A stretch of 61,516 nt of DNA. It comes from Bacteroidota bacterium (lineage in GTDB: Bacteria > Bacteroidota > Bacteroidia > Chitinophagales > Saprospiraceae). Both the position numbers and the translations under genes were made by a program. The notes beneath the pieces are model-generated. The model had not been told where the DNA came from. It searched no databases and was given only the letters and a program-made list of their open reading frames with translations. Below, piece by piece: positions 43,865 to 52,805 of the stretch. Location: NCBI GenBank assembly GCA_020160935.1, contig JAIUPL010000031.1:1-61516 (forward strand). Direction: 5' to 3'. The first letter of the stretch is position 1. Each line of letters starts with the position of its first letter.

Positions 43865-45247
43865 ATGCAATTTCTGAAAAGTTACACACCTCTTGCCCTA
43901 TTGCTGTTCCTTATGATAGGGCTTATGGTACCGGCCTGTAAAGACGATGATCCCGTACAGACAGCAGATACCAAATCCGTGAAAAACTACGATTATAAAG
44001 TTGCGTACGACTGGAACGAACTTTTCCTCCAGATCGAACGCTACGCTGCTGGCTACCGTCCCGGCCCTGCGCCCCGTGCGCTGGCTTACCTCGGCCTATC
44101 TGCCTATGAAGCCTGCGTAACCGGTATGCCTGAATACCAGTCTGTAGCCAACCTGTACAACGGATTGAGCATTCCGGAAGCAGGTACCCAGGAATACCAC
44201 TGGCCAACGGTTGTAAACGCATCCTATGCCTACCTGATGCCACGTTTCTTCCCGAATGCAGCCGACAACCTTCGTCAGAAAATGATCGCGCTGGAAAACC
44301 AGTACAATGACAAGGGCGAAGCGGCCGTCAGTCCGGAAGTATTCGAGCGTTCCAAAGAATATGGTGAAGCAGTAGCAGCAGCGGTTTGGGCGTATTCCAA
44401 AACCGACCTGATCGGACACGACCACTACCTCGATCCTTTCCAGGGATATGTTTGGGAAGACCACTACGATGGCCCTGGCGACTGGAAACCTACGTTCCCT
44501 GGCCCAGGCAAACCCATGGGCGGTGTATGGGGAGGCGCCCGCACATTTGCCATTACGGAAAAACTGTGCCGCCCGCCGCTGCCATTCTCGGATGCTATCA
44601 ACTCCGATATGTATTCGCAAGCCATCGAGGTATATGCACAAAACACCCCTACGCTGTCGTATGAAGACGAATGGGTAGGTGAGTTCTGGAGCGATGACCT
44701 GGTGAGCCTGACTTTCAGCCCCGGCCCGCGTTGGCTGGCAGTAGGCGACCAGGTGCTGGCAGAAAAAAACAGCAATCTGGAAACGGCTATTTTCATGAAC
44801 GTCAAAATGGGTATGGCTCTGAATGATGCTTCTATCGGGGCATGGTATTCCAAATATTACTACAACACGGAAAGACCTCAAACATACATCAACCGCGTAA
44901 TCGACCCTACCTGGAAGCCGGCACTTTACAATCCGGTAACTGGTGACGAAGGGCTTACACCATCGTTCCCGGCTTATCCATCCGGTCACGCAACTATGGG
45001 CTCTGCTGGTGCTGAGGTGCTGGGCGATCTGTTTGGATATGCCCACTCGATGACCGACCGTTGTCATGAAAATCGTTCTGAATTTGAAGGAACACCGCGT
45101 AGTTTCGGCAGTTTCTTTGAAATGGCCCAGGAAAATGCCTGGTCTCGTGTACCACTGGGCGTACACCTCCGTATGGATTCTGAAGAAGGTGTACGTTTTG
45201 GTACTAGCATCGGCCGCCAGGTAAACCGCCTGCCCTGGAAAAAATAA
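43865..45247 (+). CDS. Vanadium-dependent haloperoxidase-like / PAP2 lipoprotein (copy 1)
   Basis: A 460-residue lipoprotein (signal ending LMIGLMVPAC). The active-site residues of the vanadium haloperoxidase/PAP2 superfamily are all present: Lys330 and Arg337 (KYYYNTERP), PSGH with His375, and Arg428 and His434 in SRVPLGVHLRMD. It resembles the copy at 40177-41556 along its length (for example WNELFLQIERYAAGYRPGP against WNRLMLDLERYTPGYRPPI). The reaction (halide oxidation or phosphate-ester hydrolysis) cannot be told from sequence. It is transcribed divergently from the two-component system and closed by a strong terminator. MQFLKSY was chosen as start for the lipobox position; MFNEKTKS eight codons earlier is possible. 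Confidence 0.85.
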   Translation: MQFLKSYTPLALLLFLMIGLMVPACKDDDPVQTADTKSVKNYDYKVAYDWNELFLQIERYAAGYRPGPAPRALAYLGLSAYEACVTGMPEYQSVANLYNGLSIPEAGTQEYHWPTVVNASYAYLMPRFFPNAADNLRQKMIALENQYNDKGEAAVSPEVFERSKEYGEAVAAAVWAYSKTDLIGHDHYLDPFQGYVWEDHYDGPGDWKPTFPGPGKPMGGVWGGARTFAITEKLCRPPLPFSDAINSDMYSQAIEVYAQNTPTLSYEDEWVGEFWSDDLVSLTFSPGPRWLAVGDQVLAEKNSNLETAIFMNVKMGMALNDASIGAWYSKYYYNTERPQTYINRVIDPTWKPALYNPVTGDEGLTPSFPAYPSGHATMGSAGAEVLGDLFGYAHSMTDRCHENRSEFEGTPRSFGSFFEMAQENAWSRVPLGVHLRMDSEEGVRFGTSIGRQVNRLPWKK

Positions 45248-45285
45248 TAAAACATTACAAAGTACTCAACCTTACAAGGTTTCTT

Positions 45286-45352
45286 ATGCCCCCGTCAGAG
45301 GCAACCTGTCCGATTTTCGGAGCATGGATTGACACTGACGGGGCATTTTTTT
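45286..45352 (+). terminator. Intrinsic terminator after haloperoxidase copy 1
   Basis: ATGCCCCCGTCAG (45286-45298) pairs with CTGACGGGGCAT (45335-45346) with one bulged C, and a T-run (45345-45352) follows. An inner TCCGATTTTCGGA hairpin lies in the loop. Confidence 0.8.
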
Positions 45353-45377
45353 ATCGCGTTCAAAAATAACTGACGAT

Positions 45378-45866
45378 ATGCGTAAATACACAAATCAAGG
45401 ACTGATGGTCGCTGTTATTATTGCATTTTTTGCTATTTCCTGCAAGCAAAGAACGCCTGCCGCTACTGAGAAAGTAGATCACTACGATAATGGTGTTGTT
45501 TCTCGTCGTACCTCGCTGATAGATGGAATAAAAGAAGGCAAAATGACAGATTACTACAACACTGGCGAATTAATGGCTGAAAAATGGTTCAAAAACGGAA
45601 ACCAGGAAGGTCGGACAGTTGTGTTTTACAAAAGCGGCAAAATCAAGGAGGTTCAATATTTTCAGCAGGGTAAACATCAGGGAGGCGATTCCATCTGGTA
45701 TGAAAACGGTCAGTTACAATTTACGGTCATGTTTGAAAATAATGTGAGACATGGAGATATGTACAAATGGTCGCCCGAAGGAACACTTATTTTTCAGTCC
45801 AGATTCAGCCACGACACACTTGTCGAAGTAAAAGGTGATCCCATAGTGCGGGATCGGGACAACTGA
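45378..45866 (+). CDS. MORN-repeat-variant lipoprotein
   Basis: A 162-residue lipoprotein (lipobox AISC at residue 22). The rest consists of about five MORN-variant repeats with the typical x-x-Y-Y-x-x-G-x-L/K pattern (MTDYYNTGELMAEKWFKNG, TVVFYKSGKIKEVQYFQQG, SIWYENGQLQFTVMFENN, YKWSPEGTLIFQSRFSHD). This family is often labelled a YwqK-type antitoxin, but there is no toxin gene here and that label is not supported. It is a single gene between two terminator-like regions. Confidence 0.8.
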   Translation: MRKYTNQGLMVAVIIAFFAISCKQRTPAATEKVDHYDNGVVSRRTSLIDGIKEGKMTDYYNTGELMAEKWFKNGNQEGRTVVFYKSGKIKEVQYFQQGKHQGGDSIWYENGQLQFTVMFENNVRHGDMYKWSPEGTLIFQSRFSHDTLVEVKGDPIVRDRDN

Positions 45867-46022
45867 TGAAAGTGAATCGATTTTAAGCGACTTTTAAAAA
45901 AATGCAAGCCCTTTAAACCCGTCCTTTGTGCCTGATATTTATCTATAAGCATATGGTAATATTTTTATTCAAAAAGCCTTATCACCTGCTTATTGTAACC
46001 TGTCACACTTATAAAGTACGTC

Positions 46023-48200
46023 ATGTTCAAACACTTACTTTTTGGAGCCGGTATGGTACTGGCCAGCGCCACACTTGGCGCCCAGTCTCAGCCGGATAGT
46101 TTGCGCGATCAACACCTGAAGACAGTAGACATCAATGCGCGCATCGAACAAATCGAGCGGCTTCCGGAAACACAGGGTGGATTCTTGTGGTCGGGTAAAA
46201 AGAACGAAGTCATCAACCTTCAAAATCTCGATGCCAATATTGCAGAAAAAACGCCTCGGCAGATTTTTGCAAAAGTGCCCGGCGTTTTTGTGTACGATAT
46301 GGACGGTTCGGGCAACCAAACGAATATCAGCACCCGCGGACTCGACCCGCACCGCGGCTGGGAATTCAATATTCGAACCGACGGCATTATGACCAACTCC
46401 GATATTTATGGTTATCCGGCCAGCCATTTCAGCCTGCCGATGGAAGCCATCGGGCGGATCGAACTGGTACGGGGTACAGGGGCGTTGCAATATGGCGCTC
46501 AATTCGGCGGTATGCTGAACTATGTGATCAAACAACCGGACTCTACAAGAAAAGTCAACTGGGAAACCATCAACTCCATCGGCTCCTACGGTCTCTTGAG
46601 TACATACAACGCGCTGGGCGGTAAAATCGGCCGCCTGCAGTATTACGCATTTTACAGCAAACGCGTTTCGGATGGTTACCGTGAAAACAGCGAGTCCGAT
46701 TACGACGGTCAGGGCCTTGTGTTGAAATACGCCGCTTCCAAAAACCTGACACTTGGCGCCGAATTGCTGCGCTCCAATTACATTTACCACATCCCTGGCC
46801 CGCTGACAGACGCCATGTTTAATGCCGATCCGCGCCAGTCGAGCCGATCCCGCAACTATTTTAATCCGGAAATCTATGTGCCGTCCGTATCGCTGGAATG
46901 GGAAACCGGTCCACGCAGCCTGCTGGTATGGAGAGCATCTGCCGTGCTGGGTGAGCGCCGCAGTGTCATGTGGGACCGACCGGCCAATATAGCCGACACC
47001 ATCAACCGCGCTACCTTCGACTACAATGCCCGACAGGTAGACATCGATGCGTTCAACAGTTACACCACCGAACTGCGCTACCTTCTTCACTACCATATCG
47101 GAAGTAATACATCCACACTGGCAGCAGGAATGCAGTATATCAACAACGACCTGCACCGCCGCCAACTTGGCAAAGGCACCACCGGGAGCGATTACGACCT
47201 GACGATCGAACCCGATGCCTGGGGCCGCGACTTGCATCTGAAAAGCAACAATATCGCCCTTTTTGTAGAAAACAAGTTTCAGATCACACGTCGATTCTCT
47301 CTAAGCCCAGGCTTGCGATTCGAATCCGGCAATTCCAGATTTATAGGCTCTACAACGTATTATGATCCTTCCGAACTGGAAAACAAGATCGAGCACCAAT
47401 TCCCGCTACTTGGCATTAACGCTGATTTTGTTGCTGGAAAGAATCACAGCCTGTATGCCGGATTTTCCCAGGCATATCGCCCTGTCATTCTGAAAGATAT
47501 CATCCCAGGTTCTATTTTAGAAAGAACAGACAAAAACCTGAAAGATGCCTACGGGTACAATGCGGAACTGGGCTGGAGAGGTGCCACTGGCGGTTTCAAA
47601 TGGGATGTAAGCGCATTTATGCTGCAATATAACAATCGGCTCGGTAGCGTATCGCTGGAAGAAAACGGCACTTTTTACATTTTGCGCACCAATATTGGCA
47701 ACAGCCTGACGTACGGGCTGGAGACGTTTGGAGAATACGGATTTGAAATTGCCGACAAACTGCGTTGCAATATCTTCACTTCAACGGCCTTCTTCCACGG
47801 AAGGTATCAGGATGCCGCCGTTCGTTCGGGCAATACGACCAAAGATGTGAGCGGTAACAAACTGGAAAGCGTGCCGGATGTCATAACGAGAAACGGTATT
47901 TCTTTCAAAATGCGGAAATGGAGCCTGTCCGGGTTGTACAGTTTTACGGCCGAAACGTTTGCAGATCCATTCAATACGGTCGAGCCCACTGCCACCGGCG
48001 CTGTAGGCCTCGTTCCTTCCTATGGCCTGCTCGATCTGCACATGTCATACCTCATTTACAACAACATGAAATTACGCTTGAGCGCCAACAACGTGACGGA
48101 CAAGCAGTATTTCACCAAAAGGCCTACGTTCTATCCTGGTCCGGGCATCTGGCCTTCTGATGGAAGAAGTGTGGTGCTGACCTTGTCGGTAAAATTGTAA
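46023..48200 (+). CDS. TonB-dependent outer-membrane receptor, FecA-like
   Basis: A 725-residue outer-membrane receptor. A signal peptide (ending ASATLGAQ) is followed by a plug domain (residues about 55-190: TPRQIFAKVPGVFVYDMDG, ISTRGLDPHRGW, EAIGRIELVRGTGALQYGAQ) and a 22-strand barrel ending in a typical Leu-x-Val-x-Leu C-terminus. Sequence patterns resemble FecA, the ferric-dicitrate receptor, so a siderophore or metal chelate is the likely substrate. There is no SusD partner, so a glycan role is unlikely, despite its place before the arabinose locus. A long inverted repeat separates it from the araR region. Confidence 0.85.
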   Translation: MFKHLLFGAGMVLASATLGAQSQPDSLRDQHLKTVDINARIEQIERLPETQGGFLWSGKKNEVINLQNLDANIAEKTPRQIFAKVPGVFVYDMDGSGNQTNISTRGLDPHRGWEFNIRTDGIMTNSDIYGYPASHFSLPMEAIGRIELVRGTGALQYGAQFGGMLNYVIKQPDSTRKVNWETINSIGSYGLLSTYNALGGKIGRLQYYAFYSKRVSDGYRENSESDYDGQGLVLKYAASKNLTLGAELLRSNYIYHIPGPLTDAMFNADPRQSSRSRNYFNPEIYVPSVSLEWETGPRSLLVWRASAVLGERRSVMWDRPANIADTINRATFDYNARQVDIDAFNSYTTELRYLLHYHIGSNTSTLAAGMQYINNDLHRRQLGKGTTGSDYDLTIEPDAWGRDLHLKSNNIALFVENKFQITRRFSLSPGLRFESGNSRFIGSTTYYDPSELENKIEHQFPLLGINADFVAGKNHSLYAGFSQAYRPVILKDIIPGSILERTDKNLKDAYGYNAELGWRGATGGFKWDVSAFMLQYNNRLGSVSLEENGTFYILRTNIGNSLTYGLETFGEYGFEIADKLRCNIFTSTAFFHGRYQDAAVRSGNTTKDVSGNKLESVPDVITRNGISFKMRKWSLSGLYSFTAETFADPFNTVEPTATGAVGLVPSYGLLDLHMSYLIYNNMKLRLSANNVTDKQYFTKRPTFYPGPGIWPSDGRSVVLTLSVKL

Positions 48201-48235
48201 TAGCCGCTTCTTTAGTACTCAATCAATGTTTGTTT

Positions 48236-48344
48236 GTGTACTCTACGCTTAGTGTCCTTTGTGAAACCTTGGTGTCTATTGTGGAAAAAATTTAACCACG
48301 AAGTACACCAAGGTTTCACAAAGGACACTAAGCGTAGAGTACAC
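48236..48344. repeat. Long inverted repeat after the TonB receptor gene (IR10)
   Basis: Two 49-nt arms (48236-48284 and 48296-48344) pair perfectly for the outer 40 nt and loosely for the rest, around an 11-nt loop. The arm starts GTGTACTCTACGCTTAGTGT and goes on with CCTTTGTGAAACC. Its outer word GTGTACTCTAC also forms the inner end of the perfect stem at 16125-16285. It lies between two co-directional genes. The 308-bp gap before araR holds this element, an operator and a promoter, and nothing else was seen. Confidence 0.92.
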
Positions 48345-48399
48345 CTTCATTTTGTTATGCAGTCGAGGTGTAGCGAGCCACAACTTTTTCAATATTTAA

Positions 48400-48418
48400 T
48401 TGTGTTTTAACGACACAT
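48400..48418. promoter_or_regulatory. Predicted AraR operator upstream of araR
   Basis: TTGTGTTTTAACGACACAT is a 19-bp inverted repeat with TGTGT/ACACA half-sites and the same geometry as the site before the first GH51 gene (49252-49270). It ends 15 bases before the -7 element TACCTTTG, so it covers the region where sigma would contact -33. Binding here would repress araR, an autoregulatory arrangement. Confidence 0.6.
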
Positions 48419-48433
48419 TTTAAAATTGTTTTT

Positions 48434-48441
48434 TACCTTTG
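48434..48441 (+). promoter_or_regulatory. -7 promoter element of araR
   Basis: TACCTTTG matches TAnnTTTG; it lies just downstream of the predicted operator and about 68 bases before the start codon. The -33 region is AT-rich without a well-placed TTG. Confidence 0.5.
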
Positions 48442-48508
48442 TCGCAATGCTGCCAATTTTGATGCTGTTTCTTACCCTGAAGGAATATTTTCACTTTCTT
48501 TTTTTGCC

Positions 48509-49210
48509 ATGATGAATCGATATCCAAATCAGGCGCGAATTCTCGTGGCAACCGACTGTATCATTTTCGGATTCGACGGAGAGGAGTTAAAACTCCTGCT
48601 GATCAAAAGAAATTTTGAGCCCGAAGAGGGAAAATGGTCGCTTATGGGCGGTTTTTTGAAAGAGGAGGAAGACCTGGAAGCAGGCGCCAAGCGGATATTA
48701 TTCGACCTGACAGGTTTGAACAATATTTATGTGGAGCAATTAGGCGCATTTGGAAAAGTAGACCGCGACCCAGTGGAAAGAACGCTGTCTGTGGCATTTT
48801 TTGCACTGATCAATATCCGTGACCACGATCAGGAGGCTGTTAGAATGCACAATGCCCACTGGATCAGTTTAAAAAACAAACCTGCGCTCATTTTTGATCA
48901 CGACGACATGGTAGTGTTGGCCCTTGAACACCTGCGATACAATGCTGCCCTTCATCCCATCGGTTTTGAGTTGTTGCCGGAAGCATTTACCATACCACAG
49001 TTGCAAAAACTCTACGAAGCCATTTACGATATGCAGATCGACAGAAGGAATTTCAGCCGAAAAATCCTTTCAACTGGTTTGCTGATCGATACCGGCGCTA
49101 AAAACATGAGTGCTCCGACCAAAAAAGCCATTCTGTACTGCCTCGATAAAGATAAATACCAGAAGAAATTTTATGCATTCTGGTATTTTATGCCGAGCCA
49201 GGGCAAATAA
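48509..49210 (+). CDS. araR: Nudix-family arabinose regulator AraR
   Basis: A 233-residue transcription factor of the NrtR/AraR type: an N-terminal Nudix domain (residues 8-145) and a C-terminal winged helix (150-225, with LPEAFTIPQLQKLYEAIYD and RRNFSRKILSTGLLIDTG). The Nudix box is degenerate: GFLKEEEDLEAGAKRILFDL keeps the first Gly, Glu and Arg but lacks the following Glu residues, so it should not hydrolyse nucleotides. In Bacteroides thetaiotaomicron a homologous Nudix regulator binds L-arabinose and controls arabinose genes. Position directly before the ara genes supports that role. The start may be the first or second of two adjacent ATGs. A terminator follows. Confidence 0.9.
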   Translation: MMNRYPNQARILVATDCIIFGFDGEELKLLLIKRNFEPEEGKWSLMGGFLKEEEDLEAGAKRILFDLTGLNNIYVEQLGAFGKVDRDPVERTLSVAFFALINIRDHDQEAVRMHNAHWISLKNKPALIFDHDDMVVLALEHLRYNAALHPIGFELLPEAFTIPQLQKLYEAIYDMQIDRRNFSRKILSTGLLIDTGAKNMSAPTKKAILYCLDKDKYQKKFYAFWYFMPSQGK

Positions 49211-49212
49211 AC

Positions 49213-49241
49213 GGCTAAACCAGAACGGTTAGCCTTTTTTT
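49213..49241 (+). terminator. Intrinsic terminator after araR
   Basis: GGCTAAACC pairs with GGTTAGCC (one bulged A) around AGAAC, and a T7 run follows directly. It separates araR from the structural genes, which therefore need their own promoter. Confidence 0.8.
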
Positions 49242-49251
49242 GAGCCATGGA

Positions 49252-49270
49252 TTGTGTCAATCAGACACAA
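49252..49270. promoter_or_regulatory. Predicted AraR operator before the arabinose operon
   Basis: TTGTGTCAATCAGACACAA is a palindrome with perfect 7-bp arms around 5 bp, matching the araR-proximal site in half-sites and spacing. It lies 11 bases after the araR terminator and 39 bases before the start of the first GH51 gene. No TAnnTTTG element was found between it and the gene, so promoter position here is unresolved. Confidence 0.7.
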
Positions 49271-49309
49271 CGAAAGCAACAAACACCACCTTTCCAATCA
49301 AATCAACAT

Positions 49310-51280
49310 ATGAACAAGTATCTTCTTTCTCTCTTTGCATTTGTAGCCGTTTCTGCACTTTCCAGTCAGACACCGGCCGTATTTCAGGTTGACGTGAGCC
49401 GACCTGGCGCCGATATTTCCCCATTTATGTGGGGCATCTTTTTTGAAGACATCAATATGGGGGCGGATGGCGGATTGTATAGCGAACTGGTTAAAAACCG
49501 CTCCTTCGAGTTCAACGCCCCACTGATGGGCTGGAAAGAGGTGAAAAAAAATGCAGCCTCTGGTTCGATACTTGTAGAAAACCGACAGGGAGAAAATGCC
49601 GCCAATCCTCGATACATCCACGTGAAAGCCCGTGCGGGAAAAGGAGATTTTGGCCTGATAAACGAAGGTTTCAGAGGCATGGGGTTCAAAAAAGACCTGG
49701 CATACGAATTTTCCATCTGGTCAAAATCCGCCACCGGCAAGTTGGTTTTTCATATTGAAATGCTCGATGCCAAAGGTTCGGTGATCGGCTCGACCACCCT
49801 TGTCCCCATCGATTCCAAAATGTGGAACAAGCAAACAGTGTCGCTACAATGTAATGCCACAGAACCCAAAGGCAGTCTGCGCATCTGGTTTGCAGGAAAT
49901 GGATCGGCTGACCTGGATATGATTTCCTTGTTTCCGACCGATACCTGGAAAAAACGCTCCGGCGGACTGCGCGCCGATCTGGTGCAATTACTGGCGGATA
50001 TGAAACCCGGATTTATGCGTTTCCCAGGCGGATGTATTGTGGAAGGCCACGAATTGTCGACCCGTTACCAATGGAAAAAAACAATCGGGCCGGTGGAAGA
50101 ACGCCAGGTAAATATCAACCGCTGGAATGCTGAATTTGCACACAGACCCACGCCGGATTATTACCAGTCGTTTGGCCTGGGCTTTTTTGAATACTTTCAA
50201 TTGTGCGCAGACATTGGCGCCGAGCCGCTCCCCATCCTCAACTGTGGAATGGCTTGCCAGTTCAACACTTCGGAAGTCGTGCCGCTGGATCAACTGGATC
50301 CATATGTGCAGGACGCTCTCGACCTGATTGAATTTGCCAATGGCGATACCACTACACCGGGAGGGAAAATGAGGGCACAAATGGGCCATCCCAAACCTTT
50401 TAACATGAAGTTGCTGGGCGTCGGCAACGAACAGTGGGGCGAACAATATGTCGATCGTTTTACCGTGTTTCAAAAAGCCCTGAAATCCAGGTATCCGAAT
50501 ATTCTGCTGGTCACCAGTGCCGGCCCCGCCCCGGAAGGCGAAATGTTTCAGTACCTGTCGCACAAGATGGATTCCCTGGGCGCCGACATCATCGATGAAC
50601 ACTATTACCAATCTCCAGCCTGGTTTCTTCAAAACGCCGGACGATACGACAAATATGACCGGAATGGCCCGCGCATCTTTGCTGGCGAGTATGCTGCTCA
50701 AAGCGACCGGGTCATAAGCACCGAAAACAGAAACAACTGGCGCTGTGCGCTGGCAGAAGCGGCTTTCATGACCGGTCTGGAACGCAATGCCGACCTGGTG
50801 CGCATGGCTTCGTATGCGCCGCTCATGGCGCATGTGGATGGCTGGCAATGGAAACCGGATATGATCTGGATGGACAACCTGCGTTCGTTTGGCACGCCGA
50901 ATTACTACGTTCAGAAAATGTATGCGACCAATCGGGGCGACCGCCTTTTGCCTGTTTTGTACAACAATTCAGCAGTAACAGGCCAGGATAGCCTGTATGC
51001 TACTGCTTCCTTTGAACAGGCTGGAAATGAAGTAATTATAAAAATTGTAAACGCGGCTGGCGTAGCAAAACCTGCAGAAATGATCCTGAATGGCGCTTTG
51101 AAGGCAAATTCTACTGCTAAAGTTACCGTCATGCAGAGCAATGACCTGGCTTCTGAAAACAGCCTCGATGATCCGATGCACTTAGTTCCTGTCAGCCAGA
51201 CTGCTTCGGTGAAAAACGGAAAAATTTCCACCACACTACCGCCGTACTCCTTTACCATCTACCGAATTAAAACGAAATAG
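49310..51280 (+). CDS. Exported GH51 alpha-L-arabinofuranosidase with N-terminal carbohydrate-binding domain
   Basis: A 656-residue glycoside hydrolase family 51 enzyme that removes terminal L-arabinofuranose from arabinans or arabinoxylans. A signal peptide ([20 protein letters not shown]) directs it outward. The GH51 N-terminus ([20 protein letters not shown]) is followed by a beta-sandwich, carbohydrate-binding-like insert (residues 60-190), then the catalytic barrel. The acid/base Glu is in [11 protein letters not shown] and the nucleophile should lie in the [11 protein letters not shown] region. A C-terminal beta domain completes it. The start was set at MNKYLL because the 21 codons before it contain the operator-promoter region. 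First gene of the operon. Confidence 0.9.
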   Translation: MNKYLLSLFAFVAVSALSSQTPAVFQVDVSRPGADISPFMWGIFFEDINMGADGGLYSELVKNRSFEFNAPLMGWKEVKKNAASGSILVENRQGENAANPRYIHVKARAGKGDFGLINEGFRGMGFKKDLAYEFSIWSKSATGKLVFHIEMLDAKGSVIGSTTLVPIDSKMWNKQTVSLQCNATEPKGSLRIWFAGNGSADLDMISLFPTDTWKKRSGGLRADLVQLLADMKPGFMRFPGGCIVEGHELSTRYQWKKTIGPVEERQVNINRWNAEFAHRPTPDYYQSFGLGFFEYFQLCADIGAEPLPILNCGMACQFNTSEVVPLDQLDPYVQDALDLIEFANGDTTTPGGKMRAQMGHPKPFNMKLLGVGNEQWGEQYVDRFTVFQKALKSRYPNILLVTSAGPAPEGEMFQYLSHKMDSLGADIIDEHYYQSPAWFLQNAGRYDKYDRNGPRIFAGEYAAQSDRVISTENRNNWRCALAEAAFMTGLERNADLVRMASYAPLMAHVDGWQWKPDMIWMDNLRSFGTPNYYVQKMYATNRGDRLLPVLYNNSAVTGQDSLYATASFEQAGNEVIIKIVNAAGVAKPAEMILNGALKANSTAKVTVMQSNDLASENSLDDPMHLVPVSQTASVKNGKISTTLPPYSFTIYRIKTK

Positions 51281-51314
51281 CCAATCCATAACAAACCCAA
51301 TAAAGAACATTGCA

Positions 51315-52805
51315 ATGCTCGATTTAAAAAAACTGGAAGTGTGGTTTGTCACCGGAAGCCAGCATCTCTATGGCGAAGAAACCTTACAGCAAGTGGCACT
51401 GCATGCCACTGTTATGGTGCAGGCATTGGGAGAAAGCCCGGAAATACCTGTCCGCATTATTTATAAACCCGTGGTAAAAACCCCGGAGGAAATTTACCAC
51501 CTGTGCCAGGAGGCCAACAGTGCTTCTTCCTGCATCGGGATTATTGCCTGGATGCACACTTTTTCTCCTGCAAAAATGTGGATTCGTGGGTTGCAAAGCC
51601 TGCAAAAACCGGTTTGCCACCTGCACACACAATTCAACCGCGACATTCCCTGGAGCAGTATCGACATGGATTTTATGAACCTCAACCAGTCGGCGCATGG
51701 CGACCGCGAGTTCGGGTTTATCATGTCGCGCATGCGCCTTCGCAGAAAGGTAATTGTAGGCCACTGGAAGGATCCGAACGTACATGAACGCTTGAACACA
51801 TGGATGCGGGCAGCAGCAGCCCGTCACGACTGGCAGGGAGGGAAATTTGCCCGCCTGGGCGACAACATGCGCCAGGTGGCGGTCACTGAAGGCGACAAGG
51901 TAGAAGCCGAAATGCAATTGGGCTATTCCGTAAATGGCTACGGCGTGGGCGATTTGGCTGAAATAATAAGAAATGTGACAGATGCAGAGGTCGATCGATT
52001 GGTTACAGAGTATGAAGATTCCTACCAGATGGCGCCTTCTCTTCAGGCGCAGGGAGCATTTAGAACCTCGCTACGCGATGCTGCACGAATAGAGATTGGT
52101 ATGCGGCTTTTCCTGGAAGCCGGCCATTTTAAAGGTTTTACCGACACCTTCGAAGATTTGCACGGCCTGGTACAATTGCCGGGCATCGCCACACAACGCC
52201 TGATGGCTGATGGCTACGGTTTTGGCGCAGAAGGCGACTGGAAAACGGCTGCACTGGTGCGCGCCGCCAAGGTCATGGCTGCGGGTTTGCCGGGTGGAAA
52301 TTCATTTATGGAAGATTACACCTATCATTTCGACCCGGATAATCGGCTGGTGCTGGGCGCACACATGCTGGAAATTTGCCCTTCCATTGCTGCTTCAAAA
52401 CCCTCTTGCGAAATCCACCCGCTTGGGATTGGCGGAAAAGCAGACCCTGTGCGACTGGTATTCGATACACCTGGCGGCACAGCGCTCAATGCTTCCATGA
52501 TCGATATGGGCAATCGGTTCCGACTGCTGGTAAATGAAGTAGAGGCTGTGACGCCGATGGAAAAACTCCCCAATCTACCTGTTGCGCGTGTTCTTTGGAA
52601 GCCTTTACCAGATATGCAAACGGCTTGCGCTGCCTGGATATATGCAGGCGGCGCGCACCACACGGTTTTTAGCCAGAACCTGACGACAGAGCATTTTGAG
52701 GATTTTGCTGAAATGCTGGGAATTGAAACTTGTATCATTGATTCCAACACAAAACTCCGGCAGTTCAGAAATGAATTGCGCTGGAATGAAACCGTTTACG
52801 CATGA
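51315..52805 (+). CDS. araA: L-arabinose isomerase
   Basis: A 496-residue cytoplasmic isomerase converting L-arabinose to L-ribulose with a divalent metal. Family features are [13 protein letters not shown] at the N-terminus, [31 protein letters not shown], and the metal-binding region [10 protein letters not shown] ... [14 protein letters not shown]. Length is the usual 495-500. It begins 34 bp after the GH51 gene and overlaps araB by 4 bp (ATGA), so translation is coupled. Confidence 0.97.
   Translation: MLDLKKLEVWFVTGSQHLYGEETLQQVALHATVMVQALGESPEIPVRIIYKPVVKTPEEIYHLCQEANSASSCIGIIAWMHTFSPAKMWIRGLQSLQKPVCHLHTQFNRDIPWSSIDMDFMNLNQSAHGDREFGFIMSRMRLRRKVIVGHWKDPNVHERLNTWMRAAAARHDWQGGKFARLGDNMRQVAVTEGDKVEAEMQLGYSVNGYGVGDLAEIIRNVTDAEVDRLVTEYEDSYQMAPSLQAQGAFRTSLRDAARIEIGMRLFLEAGHFKGFTDTFEDLHGLVQLPGIATQRLMADGYGFGAEGDWKTAALVRAAKVMAAGLPGGNSFMEDYTYHFDPDNRLVLGAHMLEICPSIAASKPSCEIHPLGIGGKADPVRLVFDTPGGTALNASMIDMGNRFRLLVNEVEAVTPMEKLPNLPVARVLWKPLPDMQTACAAWIYAGGAHHTVFSQNLTTEHFEDFAEMLGIETCIIDSNTKLRQFRNELRWNETVYA

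Noticed and set aside
44096-45166. 356-codon minus-strand frame over haloperoxidase copy 1
   Set aside because: The plus-strand frame has all catalytic motifs; the minus frame has none and no promoter.
45378-45866. YwqK-type antitoxin of a toxin-antitoxin system
   Set aside because: The MORN-variant repeats do match proteins with that label, but there is a lipoprotein signal and no toxin gene beside it.
45975-46022. Possible third AraR operator before the TonB receptor (TTGTAACCTGTCACACTT)
   Set aside because: Half-sites and spacing do not match the two good sites.
46035-47237. 400-codon open frame on the minus strand in the TonB receptor gene
   Set aside because: Antisense shadow; the plus-strand frame shows clear plug and barrel motifs.
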